A model generated the notes under the pieces. The model was given only the letters and a program-made list of their open reading frames with translations. It was not told the DNA's origin and did not search any database. The translations under genes were made by a program, and so were the position numbers. Positions 1 to 8,581 of a DNA stretch of 64,000 nt are shown here, one piece after another; the stretch's first letter is position 1; each line of letters opens with the position of its first letter. Source of the stretch: Pseudomonas oryzicola (GTDB lineage: Bacteria; Pseudomonadota; Gammaproteobacteria; Pseudomonadales; Pseudomonadaceae); contig NZ_JABWRZ020000001.1 in NCBI RefSeq assembly GCF_014269185.2, forward strand, positions 2,505,001 to 2,569,000. The letters are read 5' to 3'.

Positions 1-1
1 G

Positions 2-421
2 CTCGGCTGCCTGCTGGTGCAATTGCCCCCTTCGCTGGACTACACCCGCGAAACCGCCTGGCAATTCTTTGCCGATTTGCGCGCCCGCTATGCCGGGCCG
101 GTGGCGCTGGAACCCAGGCACGCCAGCTGGCAAGGCGCACAGTCGATGCTGGTCGACCTGCATATCGCCCAGGTGGCAGCCAGCCCTGCACGCTTCGACA
201 GCGACGCCCAGCCAGGTGGCTGGCCGGGCCTGGTCTACTGGCGCCTGCATGGTGAACCGCGCATCTATCACAGTGCCTACGCCGATGACTATCTTCGACG
301 CCTGGCCGAGCAGTTGCAGCGCAGCCGCGCCGCTGGCGTGCCGACCTGGTGCATCTTCGACAACACGGCTTCCGGCGCTGCAGTGGGGGGCGCCTTGAGG
401 CTGCAGCGCTATCTGCGCTGA
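2..421 (+). CDS. DUF72 family protein (C-terminal part, cut by window edge)
   Basis: Only the last 139 or so codons are present; the frame is open to the left edge, so the start lies outside. The visible part begins LGCLLVQLPPS, which matches the LGPLLFQLPP segment of DUF72 (YecE-like) TIM-barrel proteins. It continues with the family's VALEPRHASW and WRLHGEP segments and ends near WCIFDNTASGAA. The family has no firmly assigned biochemical role. The assignment rests on these motifs; the function is unknown. Confidence 0.85.
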   Translation, partial: LGCLLVQLPPSLDYTRETAWQFFADLRARYAGPVALEPRHASWQGAQSMLVDLHIAQVAASPARFDSDAQPGGWPGLVYWRLHGEPRIYHSAYADDYLRRLAEQLQRSRAAGVPTWCIFDNTASGAAVGGALRLQRYLR

Positions 422-447
422 GCGAGGTAAAGCTGAAGGATGGGCGC

Positions 448-693
448 TCAGCCCGCTTCCATTGCGGTGTTCTTTTTCCACCCGCGCAGGTTCATCGCGC
501 ACAGGCAAACCTGCAGCATGATCAGTGCCCAGGCCTGGACCTGCCAGCCCCAGATCGCCCACAGCAGGTTGCTGGCAATGAAACAGCAGAAACCCAGCTT
601 GCGCCGGCCAGGGCGGCGCGAGCCAATGCACCAGGCGGCCAGAACTGTCAGGGCCATGGCGGGCCATTGCAACAAGTCGATCCAATATTCCAT
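448..693 (-). CDS. Small inner-membrane protein (81 aa)
   Basis: A short hydrophobic protein with roughly three predicted membrane segments (around residues 6-22, 33-48 and 50-66), separated by a basic loop GSRRPGRRKLG. I chose the ATG at 693 rather than the GTG one codon upstream, because a GGAAG ribosome site lies about 7 nt before it. The pattern resembles small PnuC- or SWEET-like helix bundles, but I do not recognise a defined family. It follows the hemerythrin gene on the same strand with a gap of about 50 nt, so co-transcription is possible. Confidence 0.6.
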   Translation of the reverse strand: MEYWIDLLQWPAMALTVLAAWCIGSRRPGRRKLGFCCFIASNLLWAIWGWQVQAWALIMLQVCLCAMNLRGWKKNTAMEAG

Positions 694-744
694 CACAGGC
701 TTCCACGGCGCGCCTGCGCGCCCGGCGGGGCGCGCAGGCGGTTG

Positions 745-1209
745 TCAGGCGGCGTTCAGCTCGCCCTTGAGCAGCTTCTTCTGGGCTTGCATGGCCTGGC
801 CCATCTCTTCCAGCGCCTGGTTGCCCAGCAGTTTGCGGGCAGTCGGGAACAGCTCGCTTTCTTCTTCCTCGATATGGTGTTCCAGCAGCTCCTTCATGAC
901 CTTGACCCTGCCGGCGAACTCGATGGTGCCGGTGTCGGTCTGCAGCAGGTCCGGCAGCACCAGGGAATCGACGGCACGGTGCTCTTCCTTGGCCTCGTAG
1001 TACATTTTCGCCTCTTCCTTGCCACCGGCCTGCTTGATCGCCGGATAGAGGATTTCCTCTTCCAGGGCGGTATGGATGGTCACCTCCTGCTTGATGCGTT
1101 CGAGCAGCTCGGTGCGTTTTTTCACTGCACGCTCGGTGGTGGAGGACAGCTCCTCCAGCAGCTTCTTCACCAGCTCATGGTCCTGCACCAACAGATCGAT
1201 TGCGTTCAT
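745..1209 (-). CDS. Hemerythrin HHE domain protein
   Basis: A 154-residue all-helical protein with the histidine/glutamate spacing of hemerythrin HHE domains: VQDHELVKKLLEEL near the start, HTALEEEILYPAI in the middle, EEHRAVD, and HHIEEEESELFP towards the end. These residues would form a non-haem di-iron site that binds oxygen or related small ligands. No other domain is attached. Comparable stand-alone proteins are linked to oxygen, nitric oxide or iron stress; which applies here is inference. A second hemerythrin domain occurs in the window, fused to a metal ATPase near 48 kb. Confidence 0.88.
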   Translation of the reverse strand: MNAIDLLVQDHELVKKLLEELSSTTERAVKKRTELLERIKQEVTIHTALEEEILYPAIKQAGGKEEAKMYYEAKEEHRAVDSLVLPDLLQTDTGTIEFAGRVKVMKELLEHHIEEEESELFPTARKLLGNQALEEMGQAMQAQKKLLKGELNAA

Positions 1210-1400
1210 GAATCACCTCTTCGGGCTCGGAAAAATCACGGTTGCCTTCGATGGAGTGAAGCGCGGGTCGCAAGGTTCAAAGCGGTTGATCAACGTACCG
1301 CTCGCTCGCGCAAGGGCGGGTGATGACCAGCAAGTCAGAATAAATGAATCTTTTTGCCAAGCGCGGGCTCAATTAGCCTGAATCGATGGAGGAGAGTCCA

Positions 1401-1697
1401 ATGGCAGGACCGCAGTTGTTTGTGATCGAGTACGAGCTTCACGGGGAATTTCGCACGTTCATCATCCGCCAGGAGCGCATGGACAATGCCGAAGCCTGGC
1501 ACTGGGCAAGTTGCGATGCCGGCGTGGGGATCATCCCCAGGTTTGGCCAGCACAAGATCAAGAAGGTCAGCCGGCCGATGGCCGAGCGTTACGGGCTGGC
1601 CAATGTGCGTTGGCGCGCGTCGGGCCAGGGGCCTGAGTTCGTCGCCCCACCCATAGACGTGAAGAAGTTCTCGAATGGGTCTTCCGGGGAAGCGTGA
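1401..1697 (+). CDS. DUF6555 family protein
   Basis: A 98-residue soluble protein with the Pseudomonas-restricted DUF6555 pattern: LFVIEYELHGEFRTFIIR, then MDNAEAWHWASCDAGVG, then RPMAERYGL. The start at 1401 is preferred over the in-frame ATG at 1386, because GGAGGAG lies directly between them at ribosome-site distance from 1401. Function is unknown. Single cytoplasmic domain, no signal peptide. It is transcribed towards the M42 peptidase gene, 69 nt away. Confidence 0.75.
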   Translation: MAGPQLFVIEYELHGEFRTFIIRQERMDNAEAWHWASCDAGVGIIPRFGQHKIKKVSRPMAERYGLANVRWRASGQGPEFVAPPIDVKKFSNGSSGEA

Positions 1698-1766
1698 GGT
1701 GCTTCGCTGGCCATTACGAGGGTAGTCAGGGCCGCACCAGCGGCCCTTGATCGAAGGGGAAGGTTC

Positions 1767-2837
1767 GTGGAGATTCTGCCGTTACTCAATGCCCTGTTGC
1801 TGGCACGTGGCCCCGGAGGCCAGGAAGATGAGGTCCGGGTGGTCGCGCAGCGGGCGCTGGCCGCTTGTTGCGAGGAGGTGCACGGCGACAGTGCCGGCAA
1901 CCTGGTCGGCGTCATTCGCGCAGCGGCCCCTGCCGACCCTGCTACGGCGATACGGGTCATGGCCCATCTTGATGAAATTGCCATGATCGTCAAGAAAGTC
2001 CGCCCGGATGGCAACCTCGAGGTGTTGGCGCTTGGCGGCGCGCAGCCCATCAGTTTTGGCGTATGCCCGGTCGATATCATGGGCGATCATCGCTTGCTCC
2101 CGGGTGTTCTGTCCTACGGTTCGATGCACAACAGCGGGGAGTCCGGGAGTGGGCGCGATGTGCTGTCCGGCGCCGTGCAATGGAAGGACGTCCATGTCGT
2201 CACCCGCATGACCCCACAGGCACTCGAACAGGCCGGCGTGCGTCCGGGCACACGGGTGGTACTGAGCCAGCATTGGCGGCAGCCGTACCAGGTCGAGGAC
2301 TGCCTTGCCGCGCATTTTCTCGATGACCGCGCACCGCTGGCGGCGGTGATTCGTTGCGCGCACCTGCTGCAACGGCGGCGCAGCGAACTGCGCCAGGATG
2401 TCTGGTTCGTGCTGACCAGCCATGAAGAAGAGTCCAACGCCGGTGCCCTGTACGCCGCCGCCAGGCTGCCAGGCGACACGACCATTGCGGTGGAGGTGGG
2501 GCCGGTGCTGGATGAATACGGGACCCGCCTGTCAGCCGACCCGATCATCAATACCGGCGACCAGAAGGGCTATTACAGCCGCAGCGTGGTGCAGGCGCTG
2601 ATGGCCGCCACCCGCCGGGCAGGCTACGCACCGCAGCCAGCGCTGCTGGTGGATTTCGCTTCCGATGCCAGCGCAGTGCTCAGCAGTGGGGCCGATGCCC
2701 GCGCCGGGTGCATTGCCATCCCGACCGAGAACACCCACGGTTTCGAGATGGTGCTGCTGGAGGGGATCAGCGCCTGTGCTGCCAGCCTGTTGGAGTATGT
2801 GCTGCAACCGCATGCCGCGCTCACTCCCGAGGGATGA
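1767..2837 (+). CDS. M42 family metallopeptidase (osmoprotectant/glutamyl aminopeptidase-like)
   Basis: A 356-residue protein related to M42 co-catalytic metallo-aminopeptidases. The metal-site signatures are recognisable: HLDEIAMIV (first His/Asp), FLDDRAPLAAV (bridging Asp region), TSHEEESNAGA (catalytic Glu pair), VEVGPVLDE, and ENTHGFEM (last His). Several flanking residues differ from typical members (for example DDRAP instead of DDRAG), so substrate preference cannot be inferred. The start is GTG at 1767 behind GAAGGGGAAGG. The 3' end overlaps the convergent DUF421 gene by 17 nt. Confidence 0.82.
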   Translation: MEILPLLNALLLARGPGGQEDEVRVVAQRALAACCEEVHGDSAGNLVGVIRAAAPADPATAIRVMAHLDEIAMIVKKVRPDGNLEVLALGGAQPISFGVCPVDIMGDHRLLPGVLSYGSMHNSGESGSGRDVLSGAVQWKDVHVVTRMTPQALEQAGVRPGTRVVLSQHWRQPYQVEDCLAAHFLDDRAPLAAVIRCAHLLQRRRSELRQDVWFVLTSHEEESNAGALYAAARLPGDTTIAVEVGPVLDEYGTRLSADPIINTGDQKGYYSRSVVQALMAATRRAGYAPQPALLVDFASDASAVLSSGADARAGCIAIPTENTHGFEMVLLEGISACAASLLEYVLQPHAALTPEG

Positions 2838-3264
2838 TCGAGATCTTGCCGTTGCGTTCGACGATGGCGAACTTGATCTGCTCGACGCGTTCCAGGCCCT
2901 GGCTGTCGCGGGCCGATTCGAGGATGTCGTCTTCGGTCAGCCGGGCCCGGCGCATGCGCTGATGGAGGAATCGGCCCTGTTCCACCACCAGCGTGGCGTG
3001 GCCGTCGAGCAGGCGGGCCAGGCGCCTGGAATTGAGCTTGGCCAGTGACAGGCCGACATCCAGCGCGATCAGCGTGGCAATCACCAGCATGGCATTGATG
3101 AAGGAGAAATCCTCGCCCAGCAATGCCTGCTGGGTGGCTTCGCCAATGATCAGCAGCAAGACGAAGTCGAAGGTGGTCAGGTCGGCCAGCGAGCGCCTGC
3201 CGGCCACGCGAAACAGCAGCATCAGGGCGATGTACATGGCTGTGGCGCGCAGGATCGAGTCCAT
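2821..3264 (-). CDS. DUF421 (YetF-like) membrane protein
   Basis: A 147-residue protein with an N-terminal membrane region of about three helices (residues 5-20, 34-50, 56-75) and a small cytoplasmic C-terminal domain. The segments RVAGRRSLADLTTFDFVLLLIIGEA and DGHATLVVEQGRF are typical of DUF421/YetF proteins. It is the last gene of a minus-strand operon after the CinA-like gene and a one-helix protein, with 12-nt gaps. Role unknown; YetF domains elsewhere associate with membranes and spore or stress contexts. Confidence 0.85.
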   Translation of the reverse strand: MDSILRATAMYIALMLLFRVAGRRSLADLTTFDFVLLLIIGEATQQALLGEDFSFINAMLVIATLIALDVGLSLAKLNSRRLARLLDGHATLVVEQGRFLHQRMRRARLTEDDILESARDSQGLERVEQIKFAIVERNGKISIIPRE

Positions 3265-3276
3265 GTGATCGAACTC

Positions 3277-3783
3277 CTAGGGGTAGAGGAAGGTGGCGAA
3301 GTGCACGGCGCTGCTCTGCCCGGCCCTGACCACACCTTCGAGCCTGCCGACATGTTCGCTGCGCAAGGTCAGGTACAGGGTGGCGACGCCGTCCTGGCTG
3401 GTGCCGAGTTGCAACAGCAGCGACTTGCCATGGGATCGGGAGACTTGCGGCTCGGGCTGCATCGTTTCGATGCTGGCTTCGCGCAGCAGATTGCCGCCGA
3501 GCACCACCTGCACCGCTTCACCTGGTGTACCGCGCACCGTGATACGCAGGTTATCGGTAGTGCCGCTGCGGCTGAGTCGCTGATAGTCGACCTGCACGCG
3601 ACCGTCATCACTGGCCACCTGGGCGTCACTGAGCGGGCCGTTGCCAAACAGGCCGGCCAGGGCCAGCAGCACGATCACTACCAGCGCATACCAGCCCACC
3701 CGTTCGAAACGCCAGACACGCTGCTGCATGCGCATGTCTTCCTCGACCGGGTGGTGCCTTGAAAGCAGCTCGTCGTCGCTCAT
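3277..3783 (-). CDS. Single-pass membrane protein of unknown function
   Basis: A 168-residue protein with an N-terminal cytoplasmic tail (MSDDELLSRHHPVEEDMRMQ), one membrane helix at about residues 31-47 (WYALVVIVLLALAGLF), and a periplasmic beta-rich domain of about 120 residues. It lies between a CinA-like gene (11 nt away) and a DUF421 gene (12 nt away), all on the minus strand, and so is probably a partner of the DUF421 protein. The start is the ATG at 3783; a longer reading of this frame runs into the CinA gene and is not real. I do not recognise the family. Confidence 0.75.
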   Translation of the reverse strand: MSDDELLSRHHPVEEDMRMQQRVWRFERVGWYALVVIVLLALAGLFGNGPLSDAQVASDDGRVQVDYQRLSRSGTTDNLRITVRGTPGEAVQVVLGGNLLREASIETMQPEPQVSRSHGKSLLLQLGTSQDGVATLYLTLRSEHVGRLEGVVRAGQSSAVHFATFLYP

Positions 3784-3794
3784 GCGCGTAGCCC

Positions 3795-4298
3795 TCAGGC
3801 GCGTTCGCCGCGCAACCAGCGCTGGTGGTAATGGGCCAGGTGCGACAAGCCATACAAGGCGCCCTGACGCATGACATCGGAGCGCTCGCCAAAGAAGCGC
3901 TGGGTGCGGGTGAACACGGCCAGTGGCTCGCCGACAAAGGCCCAGGCGAAACACAGGGTGCCGGGTGCGATGGCACCCTGCGGCTCCGGCCCGGCGACAC
4001 CGGTGCAGGCAATGGCAACCGTGGCATCGCTGTCTTTCAGGGCGCCCAGCGCCATCTCCCAGGCCACTGCTTCGCTGGTCAGGCCGTAGCGTTCGATGGT
4101 CTGCGGGTTGACGCCGAGCAGGCGTTTCTTGGCGCTGGGCGCGTATACCACGTAGCCGCTCTCCAGCACCTCGCCGGTGCCGGGGACTGCCGCCAGCAGC
4201 GCGACCATGGCGCCGGCCGTGCAGGACTCTGCAGTGGTCAGCACCAGCTTGTGGGTTTTCAGGTAGTCGATGGCCTCGAGTACGGGGTCGGTCGCCAT
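3795..4298 (-). CDS. CinA-type nicotinamide-nucleotide amidohydrolase domain protein
   Basis: A 167-residue stand-alone CinA C-terminal domain. The signatures are TTAESCTAGAMVALLAAVPG near residue 20, SGYVVYAPSAKKRLLGV, and IACTGVAGPEPQGAIAPGT. Members of the family (PncC/YgaD type) deamidate NMN in NAD salvage. This copy replaces the common TGIAGP..G core with TGVAGPEPQG, so activity is likely but not certain. It is the first gene of a three-gene minus-strand operon ending in DUF421. Pseudomonas normally has another CinA-like gene beside recA, so this is probably a paralogue. Confidence 0.85.
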   Translation of the reverse strand: MATDPVLEAIDYLKTHKLVLTTAESCTAGAMVALLAAVPGTGEVLESGYVVYAPSAKKRLLGVNPQTIERYGLTSEAVAWEMALGALKDSDATVAIACTGVAGPEPQGAIAPGTLCFAWAFVGEPLAVFTRTQRFFGERSDVMRQGALYGLSHLAHYHQRWLRGERA

Positions 4299-4485
4299 GG
4301 CAGGTCACTCATGCGTTGTTTTGTGGTGGACGTGTTTCCTGCGCGGTTGGTTCAGTGCATGTGAGCCGCCCATCAACGCCGGATAAAGCCTGCTGAACTT
4401 TGCCCGGCCTGCTGGCTTCCTCTTAGTACGAGGTGGTGGTGCGCAGCATTGCACTGCTGCCGGTCCAACCAGAGGAGAGGCGATC

Positions 4486-4719
4486 ATGACCGAGCCTGTG
4501 ACGTATTTCTGGATCGCGGTGGCGGCGATCATTCTGCTGGTCGACCTGTGGGCCATCGTCAGTGTGTTCCGCAGCGACAAACGCGATGCAACCAAGGCCA
4601 TGTGGGCGCTGCTGTTGCTGGCCTTGCCGGTGGTCGGCCTGGCCATCTGGGGGGGGCTCGGGCCACGCGGCATCAAGCGCGGCACCGGGCCGTCCTCACC
4701 TGAACACAGCAAAGGATAG
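4486..4719 (+). CDS. PLDc N-terminal-like small membrane protein
   Basis: A 77-residue protein with two membrane helices (about residues 7-26 and 40-57) and the motif DKRDATKAMWALLLLALPVVG. It matches the phospholipase-D-nuclease N-terminal module, a two-helix hairpin common in small proteins. The ATG at 4486 follows AGAGGAGAGG. No enzymatic domain follows. Function unknown. Confidence 0.75.
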   Translation: MTEPVTYFWIAVAAIILLVDLWAIVSVFRSDKRDATKAMWALLLLALPVVGLAIWGGLGPRGIKRGTGPSSPEHSKG

Positions 4720-4743
4720 ACGGCGGGGCGGCAGTACGGTCGT

Positions 4744-4805
4744 TGTGGGAGAGGCGCTGCATGGCAGCGGCTTCGCCGGTTTGCGCGGGTGAACCCGCTC
4801 CCACA
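4744..4805. repeat. REP-type palindromic element
   Basis: The outer arms TGTGGGAG (4744-4751) and CTCCCACA (4798-4805) are perfect inverted repeats, and the inner part contains GCGCGGGTGAACCCGCTCCCACA. This is the typical ending of the abundant P. putida-group REP sequence. It lies in the intergenic space between two + strand genes. Confidence 0.85.
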
Positions 4806-4868
4806 CGCGCCGTGCCGGATCAATGAACCCTGTGCAGTCCGGATCACCTACACTTTCCAGGAGCCATC

Positions 4869-5393
4869 GTGCCACGCATCATCACTCCCGCTACCCCTGA
4901 GCACGAAATCAACGAACACAACGCCCGCATGTTCGGCTCGCCAAAAGAGCGGCTGGATTTCTACCGCCATGAAATCCAGTACGAAACCAGCATCCTGGCC
5001 AATCGCACCGATGCCTACCTCACCGCACAGTCCTTTCTGGTGATTGCGTTCGTGTCTTCGATGGGTAACCTGAACCAGAGCTGGGGCGAGATGTTCACCC
5101 TGATCGTGCCGCCGTTCCTCGCCTTGCTCGGGGTGCTCAGCTCACTCAATGCCTGGCCGGGCATTCGGGCTGCCTACAAGATCATTGAGCACTGGCAATT
5201 GAAGCAGAGCCACCTGCTGCGCAGCGAGCCGTTGATGGGCCTGGCCTATGACGAGTCACCACTGTTCAGCGAGGCCGAAACCTCGCAGGCGGGGCACCGC
5301 AAGTCATTGTTGTTCTCGCTGCGTACGCCCTGGATCTTTCTGCTGTTCTGGATCGTATTGGGCGGTTATGCGGTGTTCATTCAGCTGGCATGA
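4869..5393 (+). CDS. Membrane protein of unknown function (174 aa)
   Basis: Starts with GTG at 4869 behind CCAGGAG. A soluble N-terminal stretch of about 50 residues (containing NARMFGSPKERLDFYRHEI) precedes a two-helix hairpin (about 54-65 and 77-96). A cytoplasmic loop of about 50 residues and a C-terminal helix (about 153-171) follow. The layout resembles RipA- or DUF-type bacterial membrane proteins, but I do not recognise the family. It stands alone between the REP element and a convergent gene. Confidence 0.65.
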   Translation: MPRIITPATPEHEINEHNARMFGSPKERLDFYRHEIQYETSILANRTDAYLTAQSFLVIAFVSSMGNLNQSWGEMFTLIVPPFLALLGVLSSLNAWPGIRAAYKIIEHWQLKQSHLLRSEPLMGLAYDESPLFSEAETSQAGHRKSLLFSLRTPWIFLLFWIVLGGYAVFIQLA

Positions 5394-5444
5394 GCCGACA
5401 GCTCCTAGCGTCGAAGGGGGCCTTGCGCGACCCCCTGTGCGGGC

Positions 5445-5861
5445 TTACCGTCGTGCGCGATGCAGTGCTGCCAGGCAACAGCCACCCAACAGCAGCATGG
5501 CTGCAACCGCCAGCACGCCAGGTTTGTCGTGCCGCTTGGGGCGCCCGCCTGGTTGCCTGGGCAGGGCTTCCCCGGCTGCCCAGGCATCGATGGGTGTCAG
5601 CGCCAGACGCGTGCCGTCGACCAAAGTCAGGGTCAGGTCCTTGATGTCGCCGGCCGCCCGCCCCGGGAACACCGGTTCGCCGGTGGCATCGAGTGCGTCG
5701 TAGATGAACCGCTGCCCTTCGAGCCAGCCGACCGCGGTCAGCAGCTCGGGCCCCAGGTAATACCTGCCGTCGAGGAAGAACCCGGGAAACTGATGCACCC
5801 GCTCCAGGCTTTCCACGCTGTAGCGCTCGCCCGGCCGCATGCCGGTTGCCGGATCGATCAT
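5445..5861 (-). CDS. Hypothetical protein with C-terminal membrane anchor
   Basis: A 138-residue protein with a soluble region (residues 1-110) and one C-terminal hydrophobic helix ([18 protein letters not shown]) ending in HRARR. The start ATG overlaps the stop of the upstream alcohol dehydrogenase by 4 nt, so the two are translationally coupled. This suggests a tail-anchored accessory of that enzyme, although no family is recognised. Confidence 0.6.
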   Translation of the reverse strand: MIDPATGMRPGERYSVESLERVHQFPGFFLDGRYYLGPELLTAVGWLEGQRFIYDALDATGEPVFPGRAAGDIKDLTLTLVDGTRLALTPIDAWAAGEALPRQPGGRPKRHDKPGVLAVAAMLLLGGCCLAALHRARR

Positions 5862-7078
5862 GGCTGGCCCCCCCCGACTGCGTGGTCTGGCCCCAAGGTG
5901 CCGGCGGCAGCGCCCGGCACGAGGATGACCTTGCGGCAGTCGTCCTGCTTCTGGTCGAACATCCGGTAGCCCATGGCTGCTTCTTCCAGGGCCAGGCGAT
6001 GGGTGACGATCAGTTCCGGCTCCAGCCGCCCGGCCTCGATATGTTCGAGCAGTTCGGGCAAGAACTTCTGCACATGGGTCTGGCCCATCTTGAAGGTCAG
6101 GCCCTTGTCGAAGGCATCGCCAAACATGAAGGCATGGATGAACCCGGCATACACCCCGGGCACACTGACCACACCGCCCCGGCGCACCGCGGCGATGCTC
6201 TGGCGCAGCGCCTTGCCACTGCTGCCCTCGATCTTCAGCGTGGTCAGCAGCGTTTCGGTGGTGCTGCCCTTGGCCTCGAAGCCGACCGCATCGATGACCG
6301 CATCCACGCCGCGCATGCCTGGGGTCAGACGGATGATGCTGTCGGCCGGGTCGTCATCCTGCTCGAAGTTGATCGGCACCACGCCGTAGGCCTCGCGGGC
6401 GAATGCCAGGCGGTAGTCGTTGTCATCGACCATGAAGATCGTCTGCGCACCAAGCATGCGTGCGCAGGCCGCGCTCAGCAGGCCGACCGGCCCGGCGCCA
6501 TAGATGGCCACGGTCGAGCCTTGGCCGACCTGGGCATTGGTCACGGCCTGCCAGGCCGTGGGCAGGATGTCCGAGAGGAACAGTACCTTGTCGTCGGGCA
6601 GGGCGGTGGGCACCTTGAACGGGCCGACGTTGGCCTTGGGCACCCGCACGAAATCGGCCTGGCCACCGGGCACGCCGCCATACAGGTGGCTGTAGCCGAA
6701 CAACGCTGCACCCGGCGGGATGCTCTTCTTGTTGAGGATCGCACCCCGGCCGGTGTTGGTGGTTTCGCAAGCGGCGAACTGCTCGAGCTGGCAGAAGAAG
6801 CAACTGCCACAGGCGATCACGAAAGGGATCACCACGCGGTCGCCGACCTGCAGGTTGGTGACGCCGCGGCCAGTCTCCTCGACCACGCCCATGAACTCGT
6901 GGCCGAAGATATCGCCAGGTTCGGTCTGCGGAATCTTGCCGTGGTAGAGGTGCAGGTCGGAGCCGCAGATGGCGGTGGCCGTGACCCGCAGGATGATGTC
7001 GTCCTGGTCCTGAATGGCCGGGTCAGGCACAGTGTCGACCCTGACGTCCTGGGCCCCGTGGTATGTCAATGCTCTCAT
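5858..7078 (-). CDS. Zinc-dependent alcohol dehydrogenase (glutathione-independent formaldehyde dehydrogenase-like)
   Basis: A 406-residue medium-chain dehydrogenase. Catalytic zinc ligands are visible in [12 protein letters not shown] and [10 protein letters not shown]. The structural zinc region is altered: [16 protein letters not shown] supplies cysteines in the usual place. The Rossmann motif is [12 protein letters not shown]. The long insert between the nucleotide-binding and C-terminal halves ([19 protein letters not shown]) is characteristic of the FdhA/formaldehyde-dismutase branch. It probably oxidises aldehydes or alcohols with NAD(P). It is coupled by a 4-nt overlap to a small membrane-anchored protein. 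Confidence 0.82.
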   Translation of the reverse strand: MRALTYHGAQDVRVDTVPDPAIQDQDDIILRVTATAICGSDLHLYHGKIPQTEPGDIFGHEFMGVVEETGRGVTNLQVGDRVVIPFVIACGSCFFCQLEQFAACETTNTGRGAILNKKSIPPGAALFGYSHLYGGVPGGQADFVRVPKANVGPFKVPTALPDDKVLFLSDILPTAWQAVTNAQVGQGSTVAIYGAGPVGLLSAACARMLGAQTIFMVDDNDYRLAFAREAYGVVPINFEQDDDPADSIIRLTPGMRGVDAVIDAVGFEAKGSTTETLLTTLKIEGSSGKALRQSIAAVRRGGVVSVPGVYAGFIHAFMFGDAFDKGLTFKMGQTHVQKFLPELLEHIEAGRLEPELIVTHRLALEEAAMGYRMFDQKQDDCRKVILVPGAAAGTLGPDHAVGGGQP

Positions 7079-7550
7079 GGGTTCAGCTCCTGCAGTGGCG
7101 GATGAGGTAACGCTCTATGCAGGGGAAGCCAGGGGCAGAGGGAAAGTTCAGGTGGAATCGTTCAGTGGCAGTCCGCTGCCTCGGTGAGCTCGCTGTGCGC
7201 CTGGGCAGACAACGGGCGGCAGGGCGCGCGGGGCCTGCCTCGAATGAACCTTGACCCCTCGCCCGGGCTCGACTGGCAAACAGGGGGGAGGGCGGCCAAC
7301 ATGAATGCGCTTACCGGGCAGATAAGCATCGAGCAGCGCCGGCTCAAGGCCATTGCCGGTGCCGATTACCATGGCTGATGAAACCCTTGCACCAAATGCA
7401 CGGCCCGTGGGTTGTCGGTGCGCGGTTCATTGGCCCGCTGGGTAAATGTCACAGATCATCACGACTGAACTCGGCGAGGCGTGGCTACGTCCCTCGAATG
7501 GATGCCTGCAGAAATCCGGCATTTTTCCAACAATCCGCTTCGAGGACGCA
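7079..7550. other. Gene-poor interval
   Basis: No convincing gene fills these 472 bases between a divergent dehydrogenase and the DUF3618-type set. There are only weak overlapping frames on both strands. One possible 25-codon peptide starts at ATG 7301 behind a good GGGGAGGG ribosome site and ends at 7378. Both flanking genes read outward, so promoters must lie here, but I see no clear operator. Confidence 0.5.
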
Positions 7551-8153
7551 ATGATGGAAAAGACCGATCAAAGCTCGACCTCTCCGCCCAACCGCAACCC
7601 GGACCACGTGCATGCCATTGGTGAAGAAGCCGGGGCCTTGCTGGGGGAGGCCAGGCAGAAAGGTGGTGAGCAGCTGGAGCATTACCGCGACAGTGCGGCC
7701 GATCAGCTCGACTCCCTCCAGGAAGGCGCACGTTCGGCCGCAGCGGCCCTGGAAGGCAATGACAGCCTTGGCCTGTCGCGGTACCTGACCCAGGCGGCGG
7801 AGTGCATGGGCGAGTTTGCCGAGCAGGTGCGCCACCAAAGCGCCGAAAGCCTGTTGCAACGCGGCACGCAACTGGCGCGCAGCAATCCGGCCTTGTTCCT
7901 GGCCGGCAGCGTGGCCGTCGGTTTTGCCATTTCGCGCTTCATGCGCGCCAGCGACACCCATGCGGACACACCCTCCGCTACAGCAGCGCATGGCTTCACC
8001 GCGCCACGCGCCACGCAGCCAGTGATACCCGACCGAGGCAGTGACGTATCCACCCGTGAACCCTACACCCCGGTCGACCCGATCGGGCCCGGTGCCGGCA
8101 CGTCGGTCAGTGGCAGCCCATTCGAACGCGATCCGCTCAAAGGAGGCGAATGA
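7551..8153 (+). CDS. Envelope-stress protein with single membrane helix, first of a three-gene set
   Basis: About 200 residues. A charged, helical N-terminal half resembles DUF883/YqjD proteins (EEAGALLGEARQKGGEQLEH and similar repeats). One short hydrophobic helix follows (NPALFLAGSVAVGFAISRFM), then a proline-rich tail. The YqjD-like helix-plus-C-terminal anchor suggests a membrane-associated ribosome- or envelope-stress factor, which is inference. ATG 7551 follows CGAGGACGCA. Its end overlaps the next gene's start by 4 nt. Confidence 0.7.
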   Translation: MMEKTDQSSTSPPNRNPDHVHAIGEEAGALLGEARQKGGEQLEHYRDSAADQLDSLQEGARSAAAALEGNDSLGLSRYLTQAAECMGEFAEQVRHQSAESLLQRGTQLARSNPALFLAGSVAVGFAISRFMRASDTHADTPSATAAHGFTAPRATQPVIPDRGSDVSTREPYTPVDPIGPGAGTSVSGSPFERDPLKGGE

Positions 8154-8581
8154 TGAACAAAGATCCTTTGCACACTACCCCAGGGTTGCACACTCCGGTT
8201 GATGACCCGGTCGGCGTCGGTGGCCTGTTGCGTCAGCTGATGCGTGAGGTACCGGAGCTGTTCACCAAGGAACTGGCCCTGGCCAAGGCCGAACTGCAGC
8301 ACAACCTGGCCACCCTGAAGGCCGGCACAGCAGCCGTGGCGGCCGGGGCAATCGTGGTCCTGGCGGGCTTCATCATGCTGTTGCTGGCGGCGGTCTACGC
8401 GTTGGCCCTGGTGCTCCAGCCCTGGCTGGCGGCGCTGATCGTGGGCGCGGTCACGGTGGTGATCGGCTTCATCATGCTGCAGTCGGGCAAGAAACAGTTC
8501 GAGCCTGGCCACCTGGCCCCTGACCGTACCTTGCATGCCATGCAACAGGACAAGGACACGCTGACGAGGAAACTGCCATGA
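8150..8581 (+). CDS. Phage holin family/DUF1469 (YqjE-like) membrane protein
   Basis: A 143-residue protein with the YqjE pattern: an amphipathic segment VGGLLRQLMREVPELFTKELALAKAEL followed by two long hydrophobic helices (about residues 58-88 and 91-110) and a charged tail. It sits between two other small envelope proteins with 4-nt overlaps on both sides, so the three are one translationally coupled unit. Homologous triples occur in many proteobacteria next to stress genes; the molecular role is not established. Confidence 0.82.
   Translation: MMNKDPLHTTPGLHTPVDDPVGVGGLLRQLMREVPELFTKELALAKAELQHNLATLKAGTAAVAAGAIVVLAGFIMLLLAAVYALALVLQPWLAALIVGAVTVVIGFIMLQSGKKQFEPGHLAPDRTLHAMQQDKDTLTRKLP

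Noticed and set aside
3277..4308. 343-codon frame spanning the one-helix protein and CinA region
   Set aside because: Its upper part is out of frame with the well-supported CinA domain; ATG 3783 is the natural start.
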